Assembly: GCA_009193035.1 (NCBI GenBank)
Contig: SWDT01000066.1
Location: 124,001-188,000, forward strand
Reading direction: 5' to 3'
Source of the DNA: Halicephalobus mephisto
Taxonomy: Eukaryota > Nematoda > Chromadorea > Rhabditida > Panagrolaimidae
DNA: 64,000 nucleotides
Part shown: one piece after another, positions 11,453 through 24,100 of the stretch
Layout of the letters: every line of letters starts with the position of its first letter
How positions within the stretch are numbered: position 1 is the stretch's first letter
Notes under the pieces: model-generated
Told to the model about the DNA's origin: nothing
The model's input: only the letters and a program-made list of their open reading frames with translations
Database searches by the model: none
Position numbers and translations under genes: made by a program

Positions 11453-12037
11453 TCAAAATGAACGAATATCAGTCAAGTCATTACTTTTTCGATTTCTTTT
11501 TTCCATCGAACTTTTGGATTTATCGGCCGTTTTCCGCACAGAATTAGTGGCATTGGATGTAGTTAGATCAGTGTTAGACTTCTTCACGTTGATCGGAGAA
11601 GACACTGGAGAGAAGTTCTTGGCGGTGGAGTCGGGCAAGGAGCTGAGTTCCGCCTGGAGGACTTCGCTCGGAGTCGGGTCGATGGCCGTGTCGCTATCAC
11701 TGGAGGGGTTCACAAACTCATAGTTTTTGTTGAGCTCCACGACGACCAAATTGACATCATGAGGGGGCTTGTAATTCAAGGATTGGGCACCTTTTTCCTC
11801 TTGGTCGAACTTAGAGGTTTCTGGTTGAGTTGAAATGGCATCACTTTCCTTTTTTGACGTTGTGCTCTCATAAGCCGATTTTAAAGTCGAGATCTGTGTC
11901 CTGGAAGTGCAAGGTTCCGTCAAAGACCGAGTTTTGTGGTTGGTCTTGATTGTTTTAGCAATATTTCCACCTAATAGCTTCTGCTGGTAGAAGTAGCCAC
12001 CGACGGCAACGAGAGCAAGCAATAGAATCAGCAACAT
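11453..12037 (-). CDS. Uncharacterised small N-terminally anchored protein
   Basis: A single open frame of 194 aa, not recognised. It begins with an uninterrupted hydrophobic stretch (MLLILLLALVAVGGYFY) that could be a signal anchor or signal peptide. The rest is hydrophilic, rich in Ser, Thr, Lys, Asn and Asp, low in hydrophobic residues and ends in a basic tail (KRNRKSNDLTDIRSF), so it is probably disordered. It sits 221 bp upstream of NCBP1 and about 200 bp downstream of the LOTUS-Tudor copy A stop, all on the minus strand. No intron is needed. The hydrophobic start followed by normal composition argues for a real gene, but no homology was recognised. Confidence 0.5.
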   Translation of the reverse strand: MLLILLLALVAVGGYFYQQKLLGGNIAKTIKTNHKTRSLTEPCTSRTQISTLKSAYESTTSKKESDAISTQPETSKFDQEEKGAQSLNYKPPHDVNLVVVELNKNYEFVNPSSDSDTAIDPTPSEVLQAELSSLPDSTAKNFSPVSSPINVKKSNTDLTTSNATNSVRKTADKSKSSMEKRNRKSNDLTDIRSF

Positions 12038-12200
12038 TTCAGTAACTGTCGTCCCTCGAATGACCTCACGTCATGAATAAAAAGCCTTTCATAAAGAACA
12101 ATTACTTATTTCCTTTGCTATTCAAATTTTGCTGTCTCATTTTCAAGAAATACCATTCGTGAAGCAATTTCATAATACAAAGTTTAACGATACATTTGTC

Positions 12201-13781
12201 AAAAACTTGAAACAAAGTGATTACAAAAGTGATAAACATTAGACGCGGATCATTGTCCTTGTGCCGTAGTAGTCACGGTAGTTGCAAGAACTGAGTTTTC
12301 TTCCAAAATCAACTTTGACCACATCCTTCAGTTCAAACTGCTTTTCCCTCTGAAATCAACGCCGTAAACGTCACAACATTACCGAACCCCATACCGAGAG
12401 AACCCAAACACAGAGTGGGTTGCGGGAGAACACTCCCTTCGCAGCATGGTACACCTTGTCCCAGGGTATCTCTACCGTGTCCATATCGTAATCGTAAAGA
12501 CGGACAACAGCCTTCCTCCCGGCAGCGTCCACAATCGTACCACGACAGAATGTGTTACTCAATACGACGACACACCGTGTGCCAGCTTCAGCTTCCACAG
12601 GACTCACCGGAGCAACTCGTGTCCGGTCCATCTTCCTGTAAGTGTCGGTGATCATGAAAGAGTAACGAAACCTACTGCAATTTGTCGTCCAGAGTGAGTG
12701 TGTCTTCACAGAGGGTTCTGCAGAGGAAGTAGGCAGTGCAGGTCCTGCTCTCAGAGTAACAGAACTTCATCGTCGTGTTCTCCACCTTGCCCACGATCGT
12801 CCACACAACTTCGTTTTCATCCTTCAGAAATTTCTCAGTACTTCCATCTTCAAGAACTGACAGCTTCGGTTTATAAGCACCTGGTATGTTGTCGACAAGT
12901 CGAGCCCGTTCCTTCTCATTGTATTGCTGGAGATAATAATATTCCGCATTTGCGAAGAAATCTGGTTTGAGGTATTCACCGACTTCTAAAGGAAACAATC
13001 AAACCCACATTTGGAAGAACACTTACTCAGTACACTTCCCTTTGTCAAACGAGGCAGGGGTTTGACGACTGGATCGGTGGACTTAGAAACAATCTTTTCT
13101 CCAGAGATGGAATTCGTGGTCGATGACACTTCTTGTCTCTGTGGAAGACCAGCATGACTATAGCCAGGGAGGTCGTTTTCCAAAGACATGGGTTCGGGGT
13201 TGAGTCGGCTGCAGCGGAAGTACGGCGGAACACTGGTGTTGGCCGTGAAACTAACTCTACTGGAATGGTCAGCGAAGGCAGATGAAGGGGGTCTTGTCTG
13301 GGTTCTGAAGGAATCCGGGTGTTTGAGCTTGGGGACGGTCCTCTGCATCAGACTGATGACGTTGTCGGCGGCGGAGTCCATGGGTGCTCCAGAAGCGTCG
13401 AGACCCAAGCTCCGTCAACGTTGAAGCCACAGACCTTGAGGAAGTCGGTGGTCGAGTCGAAGCCCAGGTCCCTGACGACGGGGAAGAGCTTCTGGCCTCC
13501 GTAGAACCTTAAAGTGACTGGTGTGGGGAGGGGGACGGGGACTTACTGAGTGAAGTCGTCTTCGAGCTGGTAGACGGTGACCTCGTTCTTGCTGCTCCAC
13601 GGGCATAGTCCAAGACACTCTTGACCTTGTACTTGTAACTTTCAATCTTAGAGGTCCTATCAATCATTCCCACAGATCGCTGAAAAAGAAAAGACGCGGT
13701 TCAACATAACAAAGACAAATTTTTCAAAATCAAAGTCGTTCAACTTCAACTAATTCCAACCTTCATATAAAATACCGGAAA
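12201..13781 (-). repeat. Inverted duplicated segment, copy A
   Basis: Read on the minus strand, this 1,581-bp segment aligns end to end with 32084..33673 on the plus strand at roughly 97-98% identity by eye. Similarity stops abruptly at both ends. At the upstream edge the shared text starts at TTTCCGGTATTTTATATGAAG. At the downstream edge it ends after TTTGTTTCAAGTTTTT. It carries the whole LOTUS-Tudor gene with its introns, so it arose by DNA duplication and not by retroposition. No transposase, target-site duplication or terminal repeat was seen at the edges. Confidence 0.92.
12239..13667 (-). pseudogene. LOTUS-Tudor gene, copy A (frameshifted)
   Basis: By comparison with copy B, the exons are complement of 13547..13667, 13435..13507, 13027..13342, 12676..12985, 12395..12635 and 12239..12349. 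The first exon is 121 nt here but 122 nt in copy B. One A is missing where copy B reads CGTGGAAGCAGC and copy A reads CGTGGAGCAGC (near 13599). The LOTUS domain is therefore lost about 24 codons after the ATG. Downstream exons, including the Tudor domain, remain open and nearly identical, with an in-frame 12-bp deletion (the KSPKPKLK stretch of copy B becomes KFLK) and a few substitutions. Either it is a young pseudogene or a Tudor-only product is made from an internal start. A consensus error in the read is also possible. Confidence 0.75.
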
Positions 13782-16085
13782 CGTATTGATTGAGAAAAAT
13801 GATGAGAAATAAGAAGATAAAGTTTAAAAAGCCAGTGGAGAATAACGAAGAGGAAACGAAAAAGGAACGGGAAGGAACCAGCCAAAAGCGGTACCGGATG
13901 AACTGTGTTCTCTCTTAAAGAAACCATTCACGAATCCCGCGAATTTCAAATTCGCGTCTTGCTCTGTTCGTGGATGTTTAGCATTTTCAAATTGAGTGCC
14001 GCACTTATCGAAGTTTCGGAATGTTCTGGAGGAATCCAACCGAATACCCTTCGTATATTCTGTTGATGTTTTCTGAATATTTTATTACAGTTGTTTGTTT
14101 TCCTTTGTTGCTGTAACTCGGCTGTCGGAGGAGTCGAATTTTATGCTTCTGGAAAACAGCTTGATAAATTTTTGATACATTAGAGAACCATGGAAGGTGG
14201 AAAAGCTTATTCACTCTGCCTACCTCCAATAGCCGGAAGGAAAGCAGATTTGCCAAGCGGCTGGCTGTTCAGGCATTCAGAGGCGGAATGCAGCATCTTT
14301 TTCTGCTAGAGGAACCACAAAGTTCACTTTTAGTCATAACGGTGAGTTTCCAGCCTTGTCCGTCGGAGATTTAGATTAGTTTTCTGGACTTCTTGCAATT
14401 CGAGATCCAGTTGTATTTTTGGTCTTGTCCTAGAAGCTCGGAATAAAGATTTTCTGCGGCAAGTTGGGGAAACTCGGCTGTCAGCTTTCAATGGAGCTCA
14501 AATTAGTGCACTCCGTTGGCCTTGTCGCCCCGGGCAGGCGGCTTTCTGGCAGTTGCGTCACCTCGTCTTAAGTGAGGGTGGAAGTTTATTTGCACTGTCA
14601 TCTTGCAAACGAATTGATTGATTAGTCCGGTATATCCGCTCCAGATGACGTTGATATCGGGGCTTCCGGCAATTGATCATTCAGACAAGCGTAGTCTCCT
14701 TTTTTCTTTGCAAACTGGTCGCGCAAGATCACTTCCGGTTGTCTTTGAAGCCCGGCCAATGGGTTTTCATTCACCTTTACAACTGTACTTGTCGTTTTCA
14801 TGGTAATTGACGAAAACTACGATTAATGAGTTTGTAACCGCAACTCCCAGACGTGATCTTTTATCGAGGAGATTTGCCCTTTGAATTGCGAAAATTCGTG
14901 CTTTTTCCTATTCCAATTAATTATGGAAACCACTAAGGGTCTTCGTTTGTCGATTGAAACTAAGCAAAAGTGACAACTCCTCCAATGATAATTTCCTCGG
15001 CACGGTACTGGCACTTCTAGTCTCTTCCCAAGGCCCTCTTCATAAATGTTTCATCGTCAATACCAAAGGCTTAGTCAAAGAAGCATCTGGAGCAATTTCT
15101 CTTCTTTGTGAATTTTCGGAAAATCTAATATAAAAATCCGTGTGTTTTGTTTCGAAATTCAAAAAATTCACAAAGACCCCTTGTCTCGCTAGAAACATTC
15201 CCTGCCGCACTTATGATTTGTACTATTATAAAATTTCCAGATGATTCATGTTGCGACCCTTGTTTTCTCCAAATCACGAGTTCCAGCTAACTTTCAAATT
15301 CATTCTCGCGTTGATTTATTCAACTCTCATAAAAATTGTTTGCCGACCAAATAAGGCAAAGACTAGAGTGTGATCAAAATTTTCTCATAATGATTCCTTT
15401 GAAAATCAACAAATGGGGAATTCCAATCAACAACTTTCATTCCGCCTGGGGAACATGGAATCGAGTCATGGAATCGGGGATTGTTGTTACTTTTTTATTT
15501 TCCATTTTCTGATTGAGGAAGAAGAATCGGACGATTTCCGGTATTCCGTGTTTTCATGTTGTGGCTCTTATCGTAGCAAGCGCTGATCGATTCCATCTTC
15601 ATTGATCAGGCAGTGTCGGTCAATTTGTTTATTGATGCGAGTTTTATTAGCCATCAATATTAGAATTTTATTTTTCCATTAAATCTCGCCTTGGAATGCC
15701 CCTATTATCTATATGTTGCAAATGATCGTTCCCCGGACCCTATTGTCCTTTATCTGTTTTGATGTTTAATTTATTTTTCAGGTTTCCGGGAAGTCTAGGG
15801 TTGATGGCTTGCTTCCGTTAGGTCTTTCCGGTTGGCAACACTGAATTAAATTCAATGTCCTTGGATTTTGCTTGAAGCTAATGTCCAGGGAGAGAGATTA
15901 GCTGACTCGTTTGATTCAGCAAGAAAGCCAGTTACGTCACTGAAGGTGAGTCCAGATTCGCTTTCATTTTATTGATTTCGTCGTAAATTAAAATGCTCTG
16001 CTATTTTTGAAAGCTAAAAACACCTGCGGATACAGTGTACAATCTTATTTTTCTTTTCGTTGATTAAATTTCAGTTTTCAGATAA
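13782..16085. other. Long upstream noncoding region of PDE8
   Basis: No coding gene is supported over 2.3 kb. A possible noncoding exon ends at CACTGAAG before GTGAGT near 15945. Another GTGAGT donor sits near 14341. Either could be a 5' untranslated exon of the PDE8 locus. Short open frames on the minus strand (13824..14256) show no domain. Confidence 0.4.
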
Positions 16086-16325
16086 ATGGGAACCAAAATG
16101 CCAGCAAAGGCTCCGCGTTTGCTGAATTCCACCCTAATTCAGATCGATAACAGTCCCCCCAGACTTAGGAAGACTCCACAGAGGACAAACCGCGAAGCAG
16201 CGACTCTCGCAAAGCTCAAAGCCATGGAAGCTGACCAGAAGCGGGTCTCCGATTCCGAGTCCGACGAAGAACCCCAGATCAAAAAGGAGCCAGTAAAGAA
16301 GCCCTTCGGGACCCCGATCAGGAAG
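16086..16325 (+). CDS. Candidate alternative first coding exon of PDE8
   Basis: An acceptor TTTTCAG precedes ATAA-ATG, and an 80-codon open exon runs to a donor (AAG then GTTGGT). The product starts MGTKMPAKAPRLLNSTLIQ, is basic then acidic (SDSESDEE) and ends KKPFGTPIRK. It ends in phase 0. The exon at 19771 begins in phase 0, so this exon could splice directly to the REC-like domain of PDE8 as an alternative start to the exon at 18146. It could also belong to an unrelated small gene. The sequence itself is not recognised. Confidence 0.4.
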
Positions 16326-18145
16326 GTTGGTTATTCGTTTACTAGTAAAATCCCTTGCGTCAAAGGCATTAGGACGTAGGAATGACATTTATATTCGATC
16401 GGATTAAGCTTATCTCGAATGTAGTCTAGTTTCCGCAATCTTTATTAATCAAAAACTCTGAATTTAAGCTGTAAAAGTGCTGGAATTATTTTGTGGGAAG
16501 GGCCAAGGGAGATTTGACTTTTCACACGTGAACAATTTAATTCGATACATCTGTTGTGAGCAAGAAATTAAAACGGTCTCTCCAAATAGAGTTGGTTTGT
16601 GTGGATCGACAGTAACTAGGCCTTGAGGCGGGAGAGTCACGTGGTGAAATCGATATGATTTCTGTTGATGAAATGTGTTTTTGTCTTCTTTAGAAGCCAT
16701 ACGGCTTGTTTTCCCTGGATTATTTAAGGGTGTCATTTTATCCTTTTCTCGCTCTATTTTATTTTTCTTCTAATCCTGCTTTACAGTCGCTAATTACTAG
16801 AATTGGAAGTTGCGTTTCAGTCAAGGTAACAAACGCTACCGGCCGCGGAGCCACAACCGCAATAAGTTGTGAAACCTAGTAGAATCTCGGACTTTCGTCA
16901 TAGCAACCTAAAATGAAGACTTCAAACAGAACTAATTAATAATTCCTTTAAGTAGCATTTGTGGAATTCAAATTCACGTTATTACAAAAAACAAAAACGA
17001 GCATTGTTACGAACTCCGCCTTACATTTCTAGAATCTTCTAGGAACTCAGAAATTCCGATTTATTCATTTCAAAACTTTGAAATTACCGGATGCTTTGAA
17101 ATTTTCTAAATCCACAGAAGTTTCCAATGGATTCTGGAAGCTTCTACGGAATTTGAATACTGTGAAACTTTGAAATCACGGAATCTACACTAGATTCATG
17201 AATGAATTCAATGTTTTCAGTCAATTAAATTCAGCATTTAATCCCATTTTCTGCCTACACGGCTGCATTCCGGCCACAAAAAAAGCCTCAACACTAGTTG
17301 CGGTCTTGTCTGGTAATAATTCTGTCGTCAAATACTGAAACCCGAAATAATCTTCTAAAGTCTATTTTTGACGCAAATGTTTCCGTTTTCCAAAGACAAA
17401 TTTTATCCGGCTGGATACCTTTATCCCTTGTCCTTGTGTCGACGACAATGATAGTTTACGTAGATTTGGAAAATTCTTTCGTCGATTCTGGAAGTGGCCG
17501 TCACTGACCAGATGAAAATAGTGAATTTTATTTATCTCTGGACAGTGCAAATTGAGAGGAATGCCAGCACATGGACTGGTGGACGGAAGGAAGAACGTGT
17601 TGGCCTGTGGCAATTCCCGCCCAATGAATATTTGTTCGCTCCACACAAGCACACACGGATTGCAATTTTTGCCAGTAAAAAGCCAAGTGGTGCAAGTGGG
17701 CAAGACAGCCAGTCATTCTCTGCCGTGAAAAACGTGCAAATCAGACCGACTTCCAAATGCCGCCAGCGCTCTGGCAAAGTGCCGGAGGAACCAAAGTGCT
17801 TGTTCGTCTGCCCGCCTTCCCGAAAAGAAGCCTCCCGACGAAACTGGCCAGCAGAAAAGAGAGCGGTCCACGAACAAGCGGATCCTCTTTTCTCTTTACC
17901 CCGTCGAGACGCCTTTCTCTTTCTTGCGTTTGTTGTTTTTATTTTAGCGAAATAATTCTGATTTGCACTTGATTCTGGACTCTGTTGTCCGAGATGGCAG
18001 TAGTTGTTTCTTATTGAAAATTCGGTTTTAACAAAAGTCCATCGACTAAGCCGATTTGCCTTTCCTCGTGAACATCCAGGATTATCGAGTTTCTCTATAG
18101 CGTGATCCTTGTGCTTCAGCCTCCTGCAGGAGCGAGACCGTCCCA
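16326..18145. other. Noncoding region or intron before the main PDE8 start exon
   Basis: No supported gene. Between about 17490 and 18200 the DNA is more GC-rich than its surroundings and is open on both strands at once (153 aa plus, 224 aa minus). Both translations are low in structure and neither is recognisable, so I read this as composition, possibly a promoter-proximal island for the exon at 18146. Confidence 0.4.
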
Positions 18146-21100
18146 ATGAAATGGTGCTGCGGGGGTCTTGGCCACGATAGCGGCGGGTCTTCCGCCACGG
18201 CGCCAATCTTGCCCCCTCCTGCTCCTGTCAATGGAGGCTCCAATAGCCGACGACAGCAGTTGACTATTCAGGGCGATCAAGTGGTTCTTGATGCGACCAC
18301 CGTAAATCTAAATCATCATGCTCATTTTGCTACTGATGAACATCCATCAACTTCGCAGGAAGCTTATCGGAGTCTTCCTGGAAAAAGGACTGACAGTGCT
18401 AACAAGCCGCTGTTGGAGGGGTCGCCCAGACACTCGTCCTTGATTATGGACAAGTATGGCCCCATGCTCCTAAAGCCATGCAAAATTGTGAGTACTTTTT
18501 GGAATTTGCGCGAACACCACGAGCTTGTTTTTTTCTTGTTATTGAGCAGCTTCCCGAGCGAGCAAATGTGGAGCATTGCATAGTTAATTGAATCAAAATC
18601 CTCCCGCCTTGCCTAACAGAAAGCCAGTTTAGGATTGAGTAAATTTTAAAGGAAACAACAGTGCTGAGACCTGAGGGACTAGTGAAATGTAATTTTTGCT
18701 TACAATTTCTCGCTAATTGGACGTTCTCTTGGGGTACATCCGGATAGGGTTAGGCAGGGAAAATTGTACTAAGACTGATTAGGTTCTGTTTTGCCCACAA
18801 TTGGCTTCAATCATCGGTCTTATCAGCTGGTCTGTCTGGATTCTCCGCAACATTGAAAACCGATCTTGTTTCTGGAAAAGTCAATTTGCATCGCATTTAC
18901 GTGGCAATAGTGGTCGCGCTTCATTTGAGCTCTTTTTTATCTCGAATTAGAACCATGGCGTTTCCCAATGAAAGCTCATCTATCATTTTCTTGTCGCTGT
19001 CCTGAGAGATGTTGCCGCTGAAAAGAATATTTACACTCACTTTTCACTTTGGAGTCATTTTTGCTTGGAGGGATCTCATAATAAGCCAAAATAGAGGAAA
19101 CAAGGGCTGCTCTCGGGAACCGTTATTAGTTCTCGTTAAATTCTCTTGAGAGAGATTTCGGAAATACTATTATTCAAAAATCAATATTTCCGGATTCTCC
19201 CTGGATCGAACATCCTGGCCAGTGTTACATTGGAGAATTAGGGTATCAGATTACTTTGAGGGAGGAAACATTCGAATTATCGGGTCTGTGAAGGATAGTG
19301 TCGGTCAATGTAACCTTTTGACAAATTCAATTCCCTCCGGGTCTGTAATTTTATTTTGCAAAAACGGCACTGCCCTTTTGGACTCGCCAATTGGCAACAA
19401 TTCTTTAAACAAAGCATTGGCACGAGCTCGAACTCTGAGAGGCATTTGTCATGAACTCCACTTTCATCAAAATTGACAATGCGGGGGAATCTGATTTGGT
19501 GAGAATTCCGGATGAGTGACATTGTTGAGTGAGTCAGAAGTGGGTCGGAATCCATCGACTAAGCGTGAGGCCATTGCCGGAAGCACAAACAGCTCTAGGA
19601 GTCGCTTTGTTCGGACCAAGTACTACAAGCGCGCCCAGTGTAATGTCACTTTGACTCCTCGGGCGGCTCTCTCGGGATGACGTCAAATTCAAGCTTGAAG
19701 CTAGGCTTAAGCAAGAAACAAATATCCTAAAAGGGAAGTTATTCAGTCTTGGCAATTCTGATTTTTACAGGCTCTTTACATCTCCTCAACAGTGAATGCG
19801 AGTTCAGCAACGTCCACAGACTGTCCTTTCCTTGATCGCCTGAGGCAAGCGGATTGGCAAGTCCACAGGACGTCGTCAATCCTCGCCAACTCTGAGCTCC
19901 AAAAGAACCGGCCTGTTATTGTTATTCTCGACAACAAGCTCACAGACTTCGTAGCTGTTACTAGGTTGGTTTTTGAAACTACCTTATTCGCGAAACTCCG
20001 TCCTTCCTAGCATTTCCTGGAATTTTTTATGAGCCCTCAATTTTTGATCTTGTTTGAATTTTTAAAAAACCGCAAAAGTAAATTCCTCAGATGACAGATT
20101 ATTCAATCCGATTTTCACTAACGTCTATATATCTGCCAAATCTTCTAATCGGTTTAGTTTTGGCTTGTTTCACTTCGTTCAAATAGATAATGCATGGAAT
20201 TCCAGTATGAATAAACCGATTAGCCAGATTAAAGGAATACGACGCAAAGTTATGCTTGTTGTCGGACATCGCGTCAAACTACTCGCTCGTATTCATAATG
20301 CATTTGATAAGTCGTCGCTGTTGTGTTCATCGACATTAAATTTTTCACATCAAAAGATCGATAATAATTTATAGCATAGGAATTTCGGAAGAAAATGATG
20401 TTTTACGGAATAAAATGTATTACAAAAACGCTTGAGTGATCTGGCACGTTGTCGAAAAATCTCATTTGTCTGTATAGATTTATATTGTGCTTCCTGGAAA
20501 TTAGAATCTCGAATTTCAGGTCCCTTCATGCGCTGCCAGAAAGCGAAGATGTTCTTTTTGCGGTTCTCTCTGATCGGGTACTCTCAGATAAACGACGCCG
20601 AGCACTTGCCAAGTGCGAACTACACGAGGTATGTACTTTCCATCATGACGTTTGTTTATTGTTGTATTCAGTTCTTCCTGACTTCATCAACAGATATTGC
20701 CATTTGCGAATTATTTGCTAAACTAGCCGCCCGACTTCGAGCGATTCCTGCTTTGTTCGCTGTCGTAGAAGAGGTATGTTCATTTTCTTGCTTATCGACG
20801 GTTTCATTTCCCTCACATGAATCAGCAATCAGTTTTTCAATTCCGAAGGGTTTCTCATTGCAGTTGTTAAATTATTCAACCAGGGGTTTTGATTCGCTGT
20901 TCACACGGAGAATCTCTTGCTTACATGTTTAATTGATGCTCATTGACGTTAGCATTTGGCTCGAACTTGTGCTATTAATTGGACTCAATTTTCAGGCAGA
21001 GCAGCCAATCAAGATTTGTGACGAGCGGAACGTGGTTCAATACGTAAATCGGGCTTACGAAATCACAACGGGTTGTGCAAGAGCAAACGTTCTCGGATCG

Positions 21101-24100
21101 GACGCAAGTGAGCTGCATTCGAGGACGACCAATACCGGGTCCCTTCATGCCTCTATCCAGGCGGGTTCCCCAGGCGATCTCAACATGGAAGGCAACCATG
21201 CCTCTGGAAGTGCTCCAAACTCCACCCCAGCCTTCAATGCCAACAGACGCAGGTCCAGCGAATGGCACTGCATAACCGTTCCAGGGTCCAGCAAGTAAGT
21301 TGGTCTCTCTCCATCTGATCTAATTAGTCATCTTTTCAGTCCTCAATTTGTCTACGTGAAACGAGGCAGTGCTGATGGTGAGTTTTCTTTGGTTGAATAA
21401 TTCAGCGTAAAGGTTATGCAGCCGATGTGGCATGTGAAGGATCAGCTTCGTGCTTGGCCATTTGTAGTTTATTCAGAAATATTCTAAACACTTGGACTGA
21501 ATTACATTTGCCCAATTTCATTAGCATTTTGTTTTGCACCTGCGATTGAGTTAAATTTCTTGAATATTAATTTTCACTCTGGAAATTTAACGTGCTTCCA
21601 GTGTACCGGGAGGTAGGCGTCATTGACACGCTGCACCAGGTCAGTGATGATGTAAAACGTTTATCCAGCTGACTCCCGTTTTTTCAATAGAATCCTTTGC
21701 AGCTTTTGTTGCGAAATGGTTCAGTGAAACACAAATCAATCCAAATATTTTGGTAAATTTGCTATTCACGCATTTGGCACCTGGCTTTTTTGGATCAGCG
21801 CTGATCTCGATTGCACCTGCTTCTGTAACTTTGGAGCCAGAGTTTGGCCTTTAGTCTCTCTCGTCCCGCCTCCTATACTGGGATTTCCACTTCCTAAAGA
21901 TCTCTGGTGCGCACATTCCCCTGTCAATTAGCTTCAGGGCCTGGGGGAGATAACAAAGTTGGGGCTTGTAGAGAATTATTCAAAAGTTGAATAATCTTCT
22001 TCTTGACTAATTATCTCTCAGTTTCAGCAACAATCTGCCGGGATCTGTCCTTGAAATCTCTCAGAAGCAACAGTGCCCTTGTTGACGCTCCAATTACCGA
22101 GGTAAGTTGTTATTTTTCCTTCATGTGAAATTCATACTAATTAAATCTCACGGTAATGATAACATTGCCCATTAAGACGACATTGGCCTTTGAGCTTTTA
22201 GTAGAAAAGGAACTCAAATAAATTGTAACTTCCCATGAATGTTTACTTTCCGGCTTTTGTAGCCAAAAAACCAGTGTGCATGATGAATTGGCATTGGATG
22301 CTCACGGCTTTTAAACAGAATAACTTGGTTGTTTAACTTTGGTTTCGATGTGTAGCCTAGTATCACTGCTCCCTACGTGATTTCCAAAGGCTTCTCAGTT
22401 TTTTCGTATTCTTTTTATATTTAAAGTAGAGAAGGAAAGGAACTAAAATAATTAGTCAAAGATGATGTTTGGACTACGCTATTTTGTTGGACTAAAGTGA
22501 GGCCATTGTTTGTGTCAAAACCAAGGTTGAATAACCAAGTCTATGCTTTTAAACCAAGGTGGATTATGGAGGTAAACTTGCAATGTCGTTGCTCTCTGCT
22601 GTCTCTGCTCTTGATGTACTCATCAAGTCTTGGTGTGTTTCGAAAACGATTCCAGCTGTTTCTTTTCGTGGAATTTTATTGTGTCGTCATCAATAGAAAT
22701 TTGCGAAACACATTTTTTATACTTTGTTAAAAATTAGGACATGCCGTTCTCTTGCGTTAGTTTTTTGACGTCAAGCCCAATTTGCAAGTCCCCAGGACAC
22801 CAGCGTTGTCATCGCTCAAAGTTCTGCCTTTCCACCTGACGCTTTTAAATTCCACTAGAGTTCAGCAAGGTTAATACTGATTATTCGGAATTCCTGGATT
22901 AATTTTTCTTTAATTTTTTTAAGACGGGGGTTGTGCTTTAGGAATTTAATAAGGAAGGAAAGGATTGGGAATTTAATAAATTTTTTTGCAGGCTCTAACC
23001 GTCCTGGCGAACGTTCTCCACAAGTGCGACGACGAAACTCAGCCCATGGTGCGGGATGCAATCAAGATCCTCTCCTCCACGGAGCTGTACGCCCCGTCGA
23101 TTACCCGCTTCCAGAACAATGACCGGATTGCTTCTGGCTACTACGATGGACTAATTAGAGTGAGTATCCGAAAGTTAATAGAAGATTAATGAGGTTTCTG
23201 ATTCCAGCTGCACCATCCTTCTCGCCAGCGGAAGCGATCGGTTGTTGATGCTTTCAGAGACCAGAGACGAACTTCTGGAAGCGAATCTCAGTCACGAAGA
23301 AGGATCTCATCTGACGTCGTTAATGCTTTGGAATCGGAGAATTCCTGGCATTTCGATGTTATCGAACTGGAGAGGGTCACCGAGCATCATCCTCTAAGCC
23401 ATCTCGGAGCAAAAGTGAGTGTTCTTATGATTGATAACAGTGATAACGGACTTGTTGCAGATCTTTGAAAGGTGGAATGTCATCGATACTTTGAGGTGCT
23501 CAGCGGACACAATCGCTCGGTGGCTTACAGTCATCGAGGCTAATTACCAAGGCTCCAATACTTACCACAACGCGACTCACGCGGCGGACGTCCTCCAAGC
23601 AACTAGTTTCTTCTTGAACTCTGACAATGTCGCTCAAAATGTCCAGGACACTCATGCGACAGCTGCATTAATCGCCGCTACCGTTCATGATCTCGATCAT
23701 CCAGGGAGGGGAAATGCCTTCCTTATGAATACTCGACAACGTCTGGCTCTCCTCTACAACGACCACTCGGTCCTGGAGAACCACCACGTCGCCCTTGCTT
23801 TTCAACTGACGCTGGCCCAGAACGGGATCAACATTTTCGCTCGAATGCCTCGGGAAGAATTCGTCCAAATGCGCCAAGCCATCATCGACATGGTCCTCGC
23901 GACGGACATGAGCCGTCATTTTGAGTACTTGACTAAATTCCAACAAGTCGTCCCGAATCTGCCCGACTTGGACGAGAATCGTGACGCAAATAGCATGACC
24001 ATCTGCAGAATGATGATCAAATGCGCAGACATAGCTAATCCGACAAGGGATTGGAAATTGTGTCATCAGTGGGCGATGCGGATTGTTGAGGAGTACTTTG

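Noticed and set aside
13415..13663. 82-aa frame of the LOTUS-Tudor copy A in a different reading frame
   Set aside because: It is an out-of-frame translation of the damaged LOTUS exons and crosses an intron; copy B shows the true frame.
17532..18206. 224-aa open frame on the minus strand
   Set aside because: Low-structure, basic translation with no domain, overlapping the PDE8 start exon and another open frame on the plus strand; best explained by base composition.
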